64,000 nucleotides of DNA, from the NCBI GenBank assembly GCA_950097015.1, contig CATNEN010000038.1:6435001-6499000 (forward strand), written 5' to 3'. This DNA comes from Macrostomum hystrix. Lineage: Eukaryota; Platyhelminthes; Macrostomidae. Positions 34,568 through 47,659 of this stretch are shown piece by piece. Under the pieces are notes generated by a model that searched no databases, was not told the DNA's origin, and worked only from the letters and a program-made list of their open reading frames with translations. The translations under genes were made by a program, and so were the position numbers. How positions within the stretch are numbered: the first letter of the stretch is position 1; every line of letters starts with the position of its first letter.

Positions 34568-37500
34568 TCAATCATCAGACACTGAGCGTCTGACGGTGAT
34601 GGCTTCTGATAATCTTCTAACCCTTTGGGTCGAGTGGCTGATGCTCTGATTCTGCTGTTGCCGACTGCTGCAGCTACTGCTAGTGCTTCCAGTCTTGGCG
34701 AAAAACCCAGGTGACACATCTGCTTTATTCGAGAGAAAAACGCGAACATTCTTAGAAATTTTTTAAATAAATGCCGCAACAGCGGCCCATTAAAAACCTT
34801 TACACTAACACATACCAAGAGAATTATCAATGAATTTTTGAGGAAGTAATTAGTGACTAAAATTAAATAAGTAAAGAAAAACAAAACTAAAAAATAAACT
34901 AAACACCAGATAAACACAATCTGGATTCTAACTGTACCCCGATCCCTAAATTGTACAACGATCCCTAAACTGTACAACGATCTCTAAACTGTACAACGAT
35001 CTCTAAACTGTACAACGATCTCTAAACTGTACCCCGATCCCTAAACTGTACCCCGATCCCTAAACTGTACAACGATCCCTTAACTGTACCCCGATCCCTA
35101 AATTGTACAACGATCCCTAAACTGTACAACGATCTCTAAACTGTACAACGATCTCTAAACTGTACAACGATCTCTAAACTGTACAACGATCTCTAAACTG
35201 TACAACGATCTCTAAACTGTACCCCGATCCCTAAACTGTACAACGATCCCTAAACTGTGCAACGATCCCTAAACTGTACAACGGTCCCTTAACTGTACCC
35301 CGATCCCTAAACTGTACAACGGTCCCTTAACTGTACCCCGATCCCTAAACTGTACAAACTGATCCCCAAAACTGCAACCTGATCCTCAAAACTGCAACCT
35401 GATCCCCAAAACTGCCATCTGATCCCCAAAACTGCAACCGGATCCCCAAAACTGCCATCCGATCCCCAAAACTGTCACCTGATCCTCAAAACTGTCACCT
35501 GATCCCCAAAACCGCCACCTGATCCTCAAAACTGCAACCTGATCCTCAAAACTGCAATCTGATCCTCAAAACTGCAACCTGATCCCCAAAATCGCAACTT
35601 GATCCTCAAAACTGCAACCTGATCCTCAAAACTGCCATCCGATCCCCAAAACTGCCACCTGATCCCCAAAATCGCCACCTGATCCTCAAAACTGCAACCT
35701 ATCCAAAACTGCGACCTGATCCCCAAAACTGCCACCTGATCCCCAAAACTGCGACCGGGTCCCCGAAATATCTAGCCGCAAAAGGTTATGGCAAATTGAA
35801 ACAAATAGGCCAACAGCCACAACAAGCAAAACAACATCCGCAACAATTGCTCCTATGACAATATTAGAACAAATACAAATAAGGTATAATGGGATACACT
35901 AAACAAATGTATACTTGTATAAATATATTCTATTTAGAAAACACGAGTTTTTTACTTGCTTACTTAATCTGAAAGTTTTTTTGCGTTTAGAGTTTTATGT
36001 AGTGTAGAATGCTAAAATTGAATAAACTATAAAAAAGTGACCGTTTTCTAATTCAGGGGACTTGGCAAAACTAGATCGTATTAAACGTGCCTGCAATGCC
36101 AATGTGCATATAATCATACAGATAATGGGATTTTAAAGTGGAAACACTAATTGAGGATCTGGTATTTGGCTAGCCCCTAGACTGAGGATCTGGGATTTAG
36201 CCAACCCCTAGACTGAGGATCTGGGATTTGGCCAGCCCCTAGACTGAGCATCTGGGATTTGGCCAGCCCCTAGACTGAGGATCTGGGAGGTTGCCAGCCC
36301 CTAGACTGAGCATCTGGTTGATTGCCAGCCCCTAGACTGAGAATCTAGGAGGTTGGCAGCCCCTAGACTAAGGATCTGGGAGGTTGCCAGCCCCTAGACT
36401 GAGCATCTGGGAGGTTGCCAGCCCCTAGACTGAGCATCTGGGAGGTTGCCAGCCCCTAGACTGAGGATCTGAACTCACTAGTCACGCGGGCAGAAGCGGC
36501 GGCAGCCTTGAGGCCGCAGTGCAGCCCGATGCCGGACAGGCAGAGCGCCATGCCCGCCCAGTTGACCGGGTTGATGACGTCGCCGTTGATGGCGGCAGCC
36601 AGCACGATGGTGCAGATCTCCTTGAAGATGCCGGACACGGACAGAGTCAAGGAGCTGGTGCGGCTGAGGAGCAAGTACTCGGAGCACTCTAAGCCGAAGG
36701 CCAGAAAAGCTCCGAGCATCAGGATTCTCATGGTGCTGAAGGCGGCGGCTGCACTGGAGGCTCGGAACAAATTAGCAGTGGTGGCAATTTCAGTGCCCTC
36801 AAAAGCCACACACAATGGCAGCAGAGCCAGGACCATCCAGGGCTGCACATGATAGATCATGTCTATTGGGTTAGCCAGGCCGAGTTCCGAACGCTGAGTG
36901 ACCACCTGGGCGGCAGTCCAACGAATGCCGGACACGAATGACGCGGACATGACTAACAGGAAGCCGCCAGTGTGAAACTGGGTGCTCTTGTAGGTGAATA
37001 GGAACAGGCCTAGTGCTATCAGCATGATCACCAGCACCAGGGTCCAGCGCTGCGGGTTAGGGATTAAAAGCAGTTGAAGGACGGGTGGAACGAAGCAACG
37101 GAGGTCAAGCTGAAAGACTGCTGAAAAGTAACGGAAGGACGGATGAAAATTTATGAAGCGAAAGGTCAGGTGGAAAGTAACGGATGTTAGTTGTTGGATA
37201 GGTGGAAAGTAACGGATGTTAGTTGTTGGACAGGTGGAAAGTAACGGATGTTAGTTGTTAGACAGGTGGAAAGTAACGGATTTAAGTTGTTGGACAGGTG
37301 GAAAGTAACGGATGTTAGTTGTTGGATCGGTGGAAAGTAACGGATGTAAGTTGTTTGACAGGTGGAAAGTAACGGATGTAAGTTGTTGGACAGGTGGAAA
37401 GTAACGGATGTTAGTTGTTGGATCGGTGGAAAGTAACGGATGTAAGTTGTTGGACAGGTGGAAAGTAACGGATGTTAGTTGTTGGATCGGTGGAAAGTAA

Positions 37501-38301
37501 CGGATGTAAGTTGTTGGACAGGTGGAAAGTAACGGATGTTAGTTGTTGGACAGGTGAAAAGTAACGGATGTTCGTTGTTGGACAGGTGGAAAGTAGCGGA
37601 TGTTAGATTTTGGACAGGTGTAGAGTAAAGTTGATCAACGGATAAACCAGTAGAAAGTAACGAAGGTTAATTGTGGGACACGTGAAGGTAACGGAGGTTA
37701 GTTCATCGGACGGGTGGAAAGTAACGGTGATAAGGCTAAAGAAAAAGCGACTAACTTTTTCTTCCAGTCTCAAGTAAATGGCAAAAAGCAAGATGAAGAC
37801 AACGGCTGTAGATTTAGTCATTGTGTATAGCGACACTGTGACAAACTCGAAGCTCCAGTTGGAGAGGCCAATGTCAAGCGAGCTTGCAATTCCGGCAGGC
37901 GACACCCGCCGACAATAAGCCTTCCAGGGCAGCTCGATGCGCTGAGCATTGTTGAGCCGCTCCAGCACCTCGCGAATCAGCCAGGCAATGAGGAATTTGA
38001 CGCACAGGTGCAGCACGGTGATTGACAGGGGATACGGGTACATTGTGATGTACTTCTTATTGTAGAAGGTCAGCGTGATGGAGAAGCTATAGAACACCAC
38101 GATTAGGAGTAGGTTCTGGATCATTTCCAGCAGCATACTAGCAGGCTTCGGCGAACGCTGCTGCTGCTGTTGCTGCTCGGCCGAGTTGCCATGCAGCTGG
38201 TGATAACGGTGCGTCATTGCGAGGCCTTTGAGGTTAATTGGCATTGAAATTCGCAGTGCTGAAGCGGCATAGCGATAACCTACTGCTGAAAGGCCATTCA
38301 T
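34568..38301 (-). CDS. SLC35C2: SLC35C2-like nucleotide-sugar transporter, complete
   Basis: Three exons: 38301-37756, 37049-36479 and 34719-34568 (TGA). Junctions are phase 0 (AAA|GTTAGT to CCCGCAG|CGC) and phase 1 (ACTA|GTGAGT to AAAGCAG|AT). The protein is 422 residues from the first Met, or 394 if it starts at 38217 (MTHRYHQLHGN), which is nearer the usual length. This drug/metabolite-superfamily Golgi protein has ten membrane segments and in mammals influences GDP-fucose supply and Notch fucosylation. Diagnostic stretches: YSFSITLTFYNKKYIT, LDIGLSNWSFEFVTVSLY, TMTKSTAVVFILLFAI, LFLFTYKSTQF, SELGLANPIDMIYHVQP and SRTSSLTLSVSGIFKEI. A poly-Gln run (six Q) lies in the N-terminal cytosolic part. 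The short last exon encodes a Ser/Gln/Arg-rich cytosolic tail and is the least certain part. Both introns are filled with minisatellites. Confidence 0.92.
34925..35345. repeat. 19-bp minisatellite (gatccctaaactgtacaac)
   Basis: About 22 copies, with variants gatctctaaactgtacaac and gtaccccgatccctaaact. In intron 2 of the transporter gene. Confidence 0.95.
35346..35765. repeat. 20-bp minisatellite (gatccccaaaactgccacct)
   Basis: About 21 copies directly abutting the preceding 19-bp array and sharing its gatcc-aaact core, so the two are likely related by divergence. Same intron. Confidence 0.95.
36145..36472. repeat. 31-bp minisatellite (ccagcccctagactgaggat core)
   Basis: About ten copies of ctgaggatctgggaggttg followed by ccagcccctaga. 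Ends within 10 bp of the donor of the second transporter exon. Confidence 0.95.
37150..37640. repeat. 32-bp minisatellite (ggacaggtggaaagtaacgg core)
   Basis: About 14 copies with ttagttgtt or taagttgtt and ggacagg or ggatcgg variants alternating. Fills intron 1 of the transporter gene; degenerate units continue to about 37730. Confidence 0.95.
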
Positions 38302-41300
38302 ACCAGCTACTTATTTGTCATCTTGAGTTAGACAAAGTAAATGAAAACTATTTATAACCCTTAAATATAAGTGTTGGCAACATGCTCTACATTCGTATAG
38401 GGTCAGGAAGTGCGCTCTTTAATTAAGCTTAAGCTTAATTAGAGGTATGTGATATAATAATTAAGTCGAAAGTAAACGGCAGGAGTAACTATACAACAAA
38501 TTGGTTTGCAAAATGCCTCGTTGTCTAATTAGCTTTCTAGTTGCAGAAAATTTATCCATAAATAAATATTTGCAGCTCAACAATAGTGTCTAAATATGCA
38601 GAGACACTGTCACTTATGGCTCAGAGTTGCCACATAATGCCTAAGCCTGTTCATCCAACATAACACATCTGTATGTAACTTTGTCTTTGAGGCATAGCTA
38701 CATTTATCAATACAGTATGGTGAAGAATAATTGGTGAAAAATGTTGTAAAAAAAGATGTAATTTTAGGACCAAAAAACTTGGCAGTTAGCTTTATTAAAA
38801 AATGAACTATACAGAATACAATCTATGAAATGACCCAGTGAAAAAATGGTCTAGTCTGATGCACTTTTAAGAGTTCTCACCAATATAGCTACTTAAAGTA
38901 GTTAGTTGCTACTAGCTATTATTGAGAGAAATAGCTATCTCAACAAAAATTAATCATATGTGCCTTGCACTTATATGCAATAACAAATAATGGACATGCC
39001 CCACTGTAAGATATCCAAAAAGACTAGCTTGAAAATATGAGATAGCAATCAACATTCAAATTTAAGGTAGTCCTCATTTATGAAGCAATATTTGCTACTT
39101 GCAACATTGACATAAACTTGTATTAAATGGTATATGCTTCGCTACATTGGCTTAAGCATATATTCATTTCAGGTCATTGTCATTTTGTCGACTGCCATTT
39201 TGTGAACTGGAGGTTTAGAATGTCATATTCAGATTAAATCAGTGCAATTCTTGTTTAATTGCCATGATACTTTAAATATTAATAGCACAAAAATGTATTG
39301 TGAATTTCAACAATCATATTGCTTCATCAAAAGAATTTAAGAGTTTAACATGCAGGGAATCAAGTAAGGGTGGGTTTGATTTGTCTCTTGTTAATTTAAA
39401 TGTATAATTTACATAGTAAGATTGTAAAACTTTTATCCACTTCAGCCAGTGGCTTTGACAAAATGACTTTGATAAGTTCTGGCCTCTTACTGAAATAGTC
39501 AGAATTAAGATAAACAAACCTATTTTGGTCACATTGTCAACTGCTATTTTGGAACTACAATGGTAGCTTATAGACAACTAATTTGTTGCAATGGCAGTTT
39601 ATAAATTGATCAGCATCCTTATATTTATATCATTCCTAGGCCTAGTGATGTTGACATTGACAGTAGGCAGGTATGTTAGGAAATATCTCATTAAGTGGCT
39701 ACTTTCTTTTTAAAATGTTTGTCTTCCGAATCTAAAATAATGCACAATGTTCTACTTCTACTTTGAATAAGATGCAAAAGAGATCTGCTATAGGGCCTAA
39801 TTGCAATAGCATAAAAACTATACCCCAAATGTTTGCTTTTGTTTCACTGGAAACCATATGAAGTGTTGCTTCATAACATAAGTTTTTACTTTAAATATAC
39901 ATGTGTTATGGTTATTGTTGTTTGACTTTGTGATCATCATCTAAAAGATTGCTAGGCCTAAAGCTTTTGTCAACCTGGTTGACCTTTTGTCAACACAGAC
40001 ATTCATTTCAATTGAAACTCCACAATAATTAACAGGTTCATTTAAAAAGCAAAAAAGAATGATAAATGCAACAAATGAATAATGCAAGGATTATTAATTA
40101 GCACTATGTGTGTAAAACATCTCAATTTAGGATTTAATATTAAAGAAATTTAGGTCCCACAAAGAGGGACAGAAAAGTTTTTAAAGATATGCCTCCCATT
40201 TAGTGTAGATGGAGGAAACAAGTGACACTGACTTACACAAATACTAGATAGCTAGCCACAGGCCCAAAGCAAAACCTGATGAAGCAAATAAAGTCTCTAA
40301 CGTGAATTATAAGCTAATTATGATCATATTTGACATGTGAGAACTGAAAACCATTGTAATCTAATCTGAAAGTTTATCACTATGGTCTTATTTAAAAGTT
40401 TGTTAATAGTTATTTAAAAGTCTCTATCCTGACTTGAAACTACAAGTTAGATAAAAAAATTTTACTTGTATTTCTATAGTGTAAATATAGGTTGTTCAGT
40501 TGTTGACTTGTTGTACTTGTAGTGACATTATAAGATATTTGATATTAGCGTGATCTTGCGGACGGACTCTATACACTCAGAAGCCAATGTTTATATGTAT
40601 TTATATTTTTGTCGAATATGATCACCGGAGCTCCTTCATCACAGTTCAGTGTATCAAGCACGCTGCTTTTGGCCTCGTCAGCTGTTTTAATGCTGACTCG
40701 ACATGAAATATAAATTTCCTGGGAAAAATGAAATTAAAAAATGTTCGATTTAACAAAACGAGCTAATTACGATTTCAATAAAAATTAGAAAGAATCGCGA
40801 TAAAACAATCACCATTCTGTCTCTGACTTGTATCGAAAAACTGTTTTTTACATACTGATTGTAGAAAACAAAAAATTAGAAATAAAAGCTTGTATTTTAT
40901 TAAAGTTTCATTTTTTTAACTGCAAGTTAAAATAGCTAAAGTTGGGTGACCTGATATTCGGTTCTCGTAAATTTATACCTGCTTAGCACGATCGCATCAA
41001 ATTTATTTTAAATCGAACACCGACAGCACAGTATATATCGTCTTATAATTTAAACAAGCAACACGTAAAATACTTTGTCAGTACGGCTTGTATCATAGGG
41101 TTGTAGTCTAGAATTGTTGAAGCGCATGTAATTCAGTCAATTAACCAGAATGTTCAGTAAATTCGCTGAACTGCCTTATAGACGGCCTTCAGATGCGCCG
41201 CGCAATAGCTAAGGCTGGCATTTGATCAGCTATACATGTGTAGTCGATGTTGTCTTTTTAAATTGTTACTATATTATTAATTGAATATGAGTCAATCAGA

Positions 41301-41888
41301 GATTCAAGGATTTTGATTCAACTACGAGATGCAATTTTCTGTATAGTAAGGCATAGACAAAGGTCCGATCAGTTTGATCCGCTCGTATGATACAATGATT
41401 CATAGAGATGAAGTCGCAATCAAACTGGGCTAAAAATCTTTTAGAACTACTCCTATTTGTATAGCAGCCGTATTATAGCCCCATGCAGCCATTTTTATTT
41501 TAGAAAGCACTGAATCGTTCTCTATCTGGTTGAATTGTATCGAGATGGGAGCGCATCTACCGTACTGCAGCTGCAGTGTCCTTTCATATGCCAAGATGCA
41601 GTGTTTTAAAGGTGCATTTTATATTATTGGGACTCCATTAATTAAGATAATCAAATGTGTGCAAAACGACCGAACAAAAAGTTTCTTTCATTTAGGAAAC
41701 AAAATAAGCGAGATCGAAAAATGTTTATTTGGACACTATTAGATACTCAACTGTTATGTATGCATTTTAATGCGTGTCTGCAACCCTGCAAACGACTGTT
41801 ATTCAGATTGCAAAAAAGACAACTGTATGCTAGCACATTTGCTTTTATATTGTAGGCGTTTCGTAATCTCATCAAACCTGTATTCGAG
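38302..41888. other. AT-rich intergenic, nothing recognised
   Basis: 3.6 kb upstream of the transporter gene with uniformly AT-rich composition. Only short random ORFs. It presumably contains the transporter promoter; no specific element can be named. Confidence 0.45.
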
Positions 41889-41911
41889 CTACTCGAGGAT
41901 TACGAGGATAA

Positions 41912-42184
41912 CTCTCAGTCACTCCGTAACTCAGTCACTCCGTAGCTAAGTCACTCCGTAGCTCAGTCACTCCGTAACTCAGCCACTCCGTAACTCAGTC
42001 ACTCCGTAGCTCAGTCACTCCGTAACTCAGCCACTCCGTAACTCAGTCACTCCGTAGCTCAGTCACTCCGTAACTCAGTCACTCCGTAACTCAGTCACCG
42101 TAACTCAGTCACTCCGTAGCTCAGTCACTCCGTAACTCAGTCACTCCGTAGCTCAGTCACTCCGTAACTCAGTCACTCCGTATA
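41912..42184. repeat. 16-bp minisatellite (actccgtaactcagtc)
   Basis: About 17 copies; gtaact and gtagct versions alternate. Confidence 0.95.
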
Positions 42185-42234
42185 ACTTATCAGCTGTGGA
42201 AGCAGCCAAAATGACTAATCTGAGAGTCCTCTAC

Positions 42235-42612
42235 TCAGAGACTGCTGAGCTGGTTGAGTCCGAGCAGTTGTCTAGCTGACAAAGCGCCATCAGCTGACAG
42301 CCAACCCTGCACTCGCAGCTGCTGCAAGGATCTGCAGATGCCACCAGACGGTGTTCGCCACAGCGCAGCTGCTGTGCCGGTAATAAAGCGAACGTGTAAC
42401 TGGCTCAGCGGCTTCGCCCGTCGAACATCGAGCTCCGACCCGCTGCAGCTGCAGTTCAGTAGGATGACGTTTGCATCGTCGTAGTCAGCCGAAGCCGACG
42501 GCAGCAGATGCGACAGAAAAATCTCGCATACTTTGCGATCTCCTTGCTGCACACAACGCTGCTGAAGTCTTTGCCGAGTTCTGGAATGCTGCCCCGCTCC
42601 GCGGCGTCTGAG
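42235..42612 (-). CDS. Possible 3'-terminal exon of an unidentified gene
   Basis: A GC-rich block (about 42235-42650) in AT-rich surroundings holds a minus-strand ORF ending in a stop at 42235. It contains DRKVCEIFLSHLLPSASADY, ANVILLNCSC, LSQLHVRFITGTAAALWRTP and GGICRSLQQLRVQGWLSADG. There is no ATG; a possible acceptor gatgctctcag precedes it near 42612, and the frame stays open to a stop just before that. Composition looks like the genuine exons here. No domain recognised and no upstream exon found in the 4.6 kb before the DLGAP gene, so it could also be a decayed exon. Confidence 0.35.
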   Translation of the reverse strand, partial: LRRRGAGQHSRTRQRLQQRCVQQGDRKVCEIFLSHLLPSASADYDDANVILLNCSCSGSELDVRRAKPLSQLHVRFITGTAAALWRTPSGGICRSLQQLRVQGWLSADGALSARQLLGLNQLSSL

Positions 42613-42956
42613 AGCATCAGATTTGAGCTACTATGAGAACTTGGCCGATCAAGACCAGTACGAGTACACGACTCGCTCCGAATGACGTAATTAACATCAC
42701 GTGACACTGACAGGCGGCCCCGTGCTGTACGAGAACACGAGATCATGGTTCACTAGAGATGATTTCCAAGTCATGGTAGCTAATTTGATGCCCCAGGACC
42801 TAGATTCTGACTGGCTGGCTTCTGATTGGTTGGAGGGCATGAGACTTGAGATGCGTCTGGAAGTTTTACTGTAAAAGATACCAAACTTTAAGAATGAAGA
42901 ACTGCGCAGTTTTCAGGACGCCTTGGAGAGCGTTTAGAGGCCGAAATACACACAGC

Positions 42957-43584
42957 TAACACACTTCAGCTAACACACTTCAGCTAACACACTTCAGCTA
43001 ACACACTTCAGCTAACACACTTCAGCTAACACACTTCAGCTAACACACTTCAGCTAACACACTTCAGCTAACACACTTCAGCTAACACACTTCAGCTAAC
43101 ACACTTCAGCTAACACACTTCAGCTAACACACTTCAGCTAACACACTTCAGCTAACACACTTCAGCTAACACACTTCAGCTAACACACTTCAGCTAACAC
43201 ACTTCAGCTAACACACTTCAGCTAACACACTTCAGCTAACACACTTCAGCTAACACACTTCAGCTAACACACTTCAGCTAACACACTTCAGCTAACACAC
43301 TTCAGCTAACACACTTCAGCTAACACACTTCAGCTAACACACTTCAGCTAACACACTTCAGCTAACACACTTCAGCTAACACACTTCAGCTAACACACTT
43401 CAGCTAACACACTTCAGCTAACACACTTCAGCTAACACACTTCAGCTAACACACTTCAGCTAACACACTTCAGCTAACACACTTCAGCTAACACACTTCA
43501 GCTAACACACTTCAGCTAACACACTTCAGCTAACACACTTCAGCTAACACACTTCAGCTAACACACTTCAGCTAACACACTTCA
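42957..43584. repeat. 14-bp minisatellite, about 45 near-perfect copies
   Basis: The unit agctaacacacttc repeats with essentially no variation over about 630 bp, much more uniform than every other array in the window. Confidence 0.98.
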
Positions 43585-43847
43585 CATATCAACCTTCTGT
43601 TAAATTGAAAAGTGTGCAACGTACAAGTTTTACGAACGGAATAACCATTTAAAATTCAAATCCCTATTGTGTGAATCCCAACACAAGAAAAATAAACAAT
43701 ATAAAATAACAAAAACAAAACAACTTAGTTGACAAATGTTTTTAGATTGTAGCATGAAAAGCAACTAACAGTTATATTGCTATCATTGTTATATCGATCT
43801 GGCTATAAAGCAGAGTAAAATCGATCAACAAAGAGAAGCATTCGACG

Positions 43848-44406
43848 AATTATCAAATGGAATTCAACGAATTGTCAAATGGAATTCGACGAATCATCAA
43901 ATGGAATTCGACGAATCATCAAATGGAATTCGACGAATCCTCAAATGGAATTCGACGAATCATCAAATGGAATTCGACGAATCCTCAAATGGAATTCAAC
44001 GAATTGTCAAATGGAATTCGACGAATCATCAAATGGAATTCGACGAATCATCAAATGGAATTCGACGAATCATCAAATGGAATTCGACGAATCCTCAAAT
44101 GGAATTCGACGAATCATCAAATGGAATTCGACGAATCATCAAATGGAATTCGACGAATCCTCAAATGGAATTCGACGAATCATCAAATAGAATTCGACGA
44201 ATCATCAAATGGAATTCGACGAATCCTCAAATGGAATTCGACGAATCATCAAATAGAATTCGACGAATCATCAAATGGAATTCGACGAATCATCAAATGG
44301 AATTCGACGAACCCTAAAATGGAATTCGACGAATCATCAAATGGAATTCGACGAATCATCAAATGGAATTCGACGAATCATCAAATGGAATTCGACGAAT
44401 CATCAA
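43848..44406. repeat. 22-bp minisatellite (ggaattcgacgaatcatcaa core)
   Basis: About 25 copies, with catcaaat, cctcaaat and ttgtcaaat variants. Each unit contains a GAATTC site. All three plus frames are open (up to 204 codons) because 22 is not divisible by 3 and the unit has no stop in the phases used. Confidence 0.97.
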
Positions 44407-44944
44407 AGGCTTACAGAAATAAATTTGCATTGAAAAAACAAGTAAAAAAACAATTATGTAAATTAATATAAAATGAGAAAATTGACTAGATAAAGTCAAG
44501 CATTAATCGTCAAAAAAAAAGTCAAGACTATTTAGAGAACAAACACAACACCTGAAAACACAAAAAAGTTGGAATGCAAATTAATATCAAAGCAAATTTT
44601 GAACCGCTTAGAATCTTAGATGAAGCTTTGGCTAAGCATTGGATAAATTGTTCACACAAGCTCTGGTACACTTTGATTAGCAATATTTGTCTTAACTACT
44701 ATATAGCGAAATCAGATAGCATCAGGTACTTTAGGTAATCAGAAACCAGGTGAATATGATTGAAAAGAAGCAATCGACTAACTATTGTGAGGTGCCAACT
44801 AAGAGCATGACCAAGAAACAATAAGTTGATGCTGGAATTAGCAGTTGTTTCAAACACACTTTTTGTAAAAAAAATTTTTAAGTAAATCAAAGAGTGTTGA
44901 GAAAACTTACAAGTAAAAGTATCTTTATGTTTAGATAAACTTAG

Positions 44945-46205
44945 ATGGACAACCAGGTTTAGGAAAATCTTCGGATTTTTAGGAAATCTTTAGGGTTTAG
45001 GGAACCGTCAGGGCTTAGGGAAGCCTTCAGGGTTTATGAAATCTTCAGGGTTTATAAATCTTCAGGGTTTATGAAATCTTCAGGGTTGATAAATCTTCAG
45101 GGTTTATAAGTCTCCTGGGTTTATAAATCTTCAGGATTTATTAAATCTTCAGGGTTTATAAATCTTCAGCGTTTATAAATCTTCAGGGTTTATTAAATCT
45201 TCAGGGTTTATAAATCTTCAGGGCTTAGGAAATCTTCAGGGTTTATAAATCTTCAGGGTTTAGGAAATCTTCAGGGTTAAAAATCGTCAGGGTTTATAAA
45301 TCTTCAGGGTTTATAAATCTTCAGGGTTTATAAATCTTCAGGGTTTATAAATCTTCAGGGTTTATAAATCTTCAGGGTTTATAAATCTTCAGGGTTTATA
45401 AATCTTCAGGGTTTATAAATCTTCAGGGTTTATAAATCTTCAGGGTTTATAAATCTTCAGGGTTTATAAATCTTCAGGGTTTATAAGTCTCCTGGGTTTA
45501 TAAATCTTCAGGGTTTATAAATCTTCAGGGCTTAGGAAATCTTCAGGGTTTATAAATCTTCAGGGTTTAGGAAATCTTCAGGGTTAAAAATCGTCAGGGT
45601 TTATAAATCTTCAGGGTTTATAAATCTTCAGGGCATAGGAAATCTTCAGGGTTTATAAATCTTCAGGGTTTAGGAAATCTTCAGGGTTAAAAATCGTCAG
45701 GGTTTATAAATCTTCAGGGTTTATAAATCTTCAGGGTTTATAAATCTTCAGGGTTTATAAATCTTCAGGGTTTTTAAATCTTCAGGGTTTATAAATCTTC
45801 AGGGTTTATAAGTCTCCTGGGTTTATAAATCTTCAGGGTTTATAAATCTTCAGGGCTTAGGAAATCTTCAGGGTTTATAAATCTTCAGGGTTTAGGAAAT
45901 CTTCAGGGTTAAAAATCGTCAGGGTTTATAAATCTTCAGGGTTTATAAATCTTCAGGGTTTATAAATCTTCAGGGCTTAGGAAATCTTCAGGGTTTATAA
46001 ATCTTCAGGGTTTAGGAAATCTTCAGGGTTAAAAATCGTCAGGGTTTATAAATCTTCAGTGTTTATAAATCTTCAGGGTTTATAAATCTTCAGGGTTTAT
46101 AAATCTTCAGGGTTTATAAATCTTCAGGGTTTTTAAATCTTCAGGGTTTTTAAATCTTCAAGGTTTATAAATCTTCAGGGTTTATAAATCTTCAGGGTTT
46201 TTAAT
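44945..46205. repeat. 17-bp minisatellite (ttcagggtttataaatc)
   Basis: About 72 copies with variants cttaggaaatc, gttaaaaatcg and agtctcctggg that recur in the same order at intervals of about 320-390 bp, showing higher-order duplication. Scattered related units continue near 47100. Confidence 0.97.
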
Positions 46206-47214
46206 TCTTTCGGTTTCAGGAGAAAATCAGGATTTAATAAATTGGTAATTATGTTTGCACATGCGCGCGTCGCTTTTGAAAAGCCAAGGCAAAAGCAAAG
46301 ATTGTCTTCACGTTTTTTTATAAGAAGCAAACTGTAAGAGCTGCTGCAGCAGCTCAGAAAGCAGAAACAAGCGGCGTGTAAACATTAGATAAATACGAAT
46401 TGTGTAACAATACTAGTGCAAGTATTGGGTGTACGCTCAGACAAGCCGACAACCTTTTAAATGAAATCTCACATTAGGAAAACATTCAGGGTGGAAAAAA
46501 TTCAGGCAGGTATTCAGTATTTAGTAGTATCAGCATTCAGATTGAAATCGGCACATCACCCATCTATTGCTGTCGTCATGTTACTGCTAGACAACTTTAA
46601 AAGCGAGAAACTTTTTAGACCAAAAATGCAAAACAGAGAGGAAAAAATGAAAAAGAAGTACAGCTGGTCAAGAAATTAACTAAAAACTGTAAAAAATCGT
46701 TCTCGATGCGCTATAAGCACTCGAAACCCGGCCATGAGATTGAATAGCGAAATGAATGAACAAGCAGGTGCATTCGAGTCGAAAGCGAAACATTATAATC
46801 CGATGTCCGTGGTGATGCAGTGGTGGGATTATCGACAAGTAAGAATCTGTTTTAACTCCTTACTTATGACAGATTAAAAATATTCAGCAGAGTAAAATAA
46901 TAATACTAAAAGCTGTCTAAACTAAGGAAGTTTTCTGGTGACACGCTATGGATAATTGATATGTGTGTACAAACACTGAACTAAATACAGAACACATTGG
47001 ATTGATTGGCACATCGAGCACAACGGATTAGACTAAAACATCCTGCTTCACATAGGAATACATTAGGTAAACACGTATTAATGTTGAAAATCAACACAAT
47101 TGGGATCTTCAGGAATCAGGGTGGAAATCTTCAGGGTGGAAATCTTCAAGATAACAATCTTCAGAATGGAAATCATTAGCTTTTAAAGTATTTTAAAGAC
47201 ATCAAAGAACCCAG
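46206..47214. other. Intergenic between the 17-bp array and the DLGAP gene
   Basis: No gene recognised. Four or five isolated units of the cttcagggtggaaat type lie near 47105-47170, related to the larger array. Confidence 0.4.
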
Positions 47215-47595
47215 TTACGTGAAGATTTGCACTCCAGCATCAGTCTCAGATGCAACTCCAGCCTCCGCGGCAGCCTGCAGCTCCTGCTGAAGCTGCTGAC
47301 GTCCTCGCTGCTTCAGTTCGACTAGTCGTTGGCGCTGAAGCTGGCGCTGCGAATCAACCGCTGTCTTTGCCGCTCTGACTGCTTTGAAGGGCTTGACAGA
47401 TTTGATAGGTTTGTTGACAGGCTTCGCCTGGCAGTGTAGGTTGAAGGTTCAATTGTTTGAAATCTTCTATAAAGTAAATTATTGAAAGAAGATATGTATA
47501 GGAAGACAGCGATTGAAAGGGAAGAAATTGATTGGAAAAGAGAAGGAAGGAAGGAAGGAAGGAGAATGTTGAGACAGACCAACCTCAGTTCCAGA

Positions 47596-47659
<64 letters not shown>

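Noticed and set aside
43857-44471. Plus-strand ORF of 204 codons
   Set aside because: Translated 22-bp array; the other two plus frames are open too.
44945-46205. Telomeric repeat array
   Set aside because: The unit contains aggg and tta but not TTAGGG in tandem; it is an unrelated 17-bp minisatellite.
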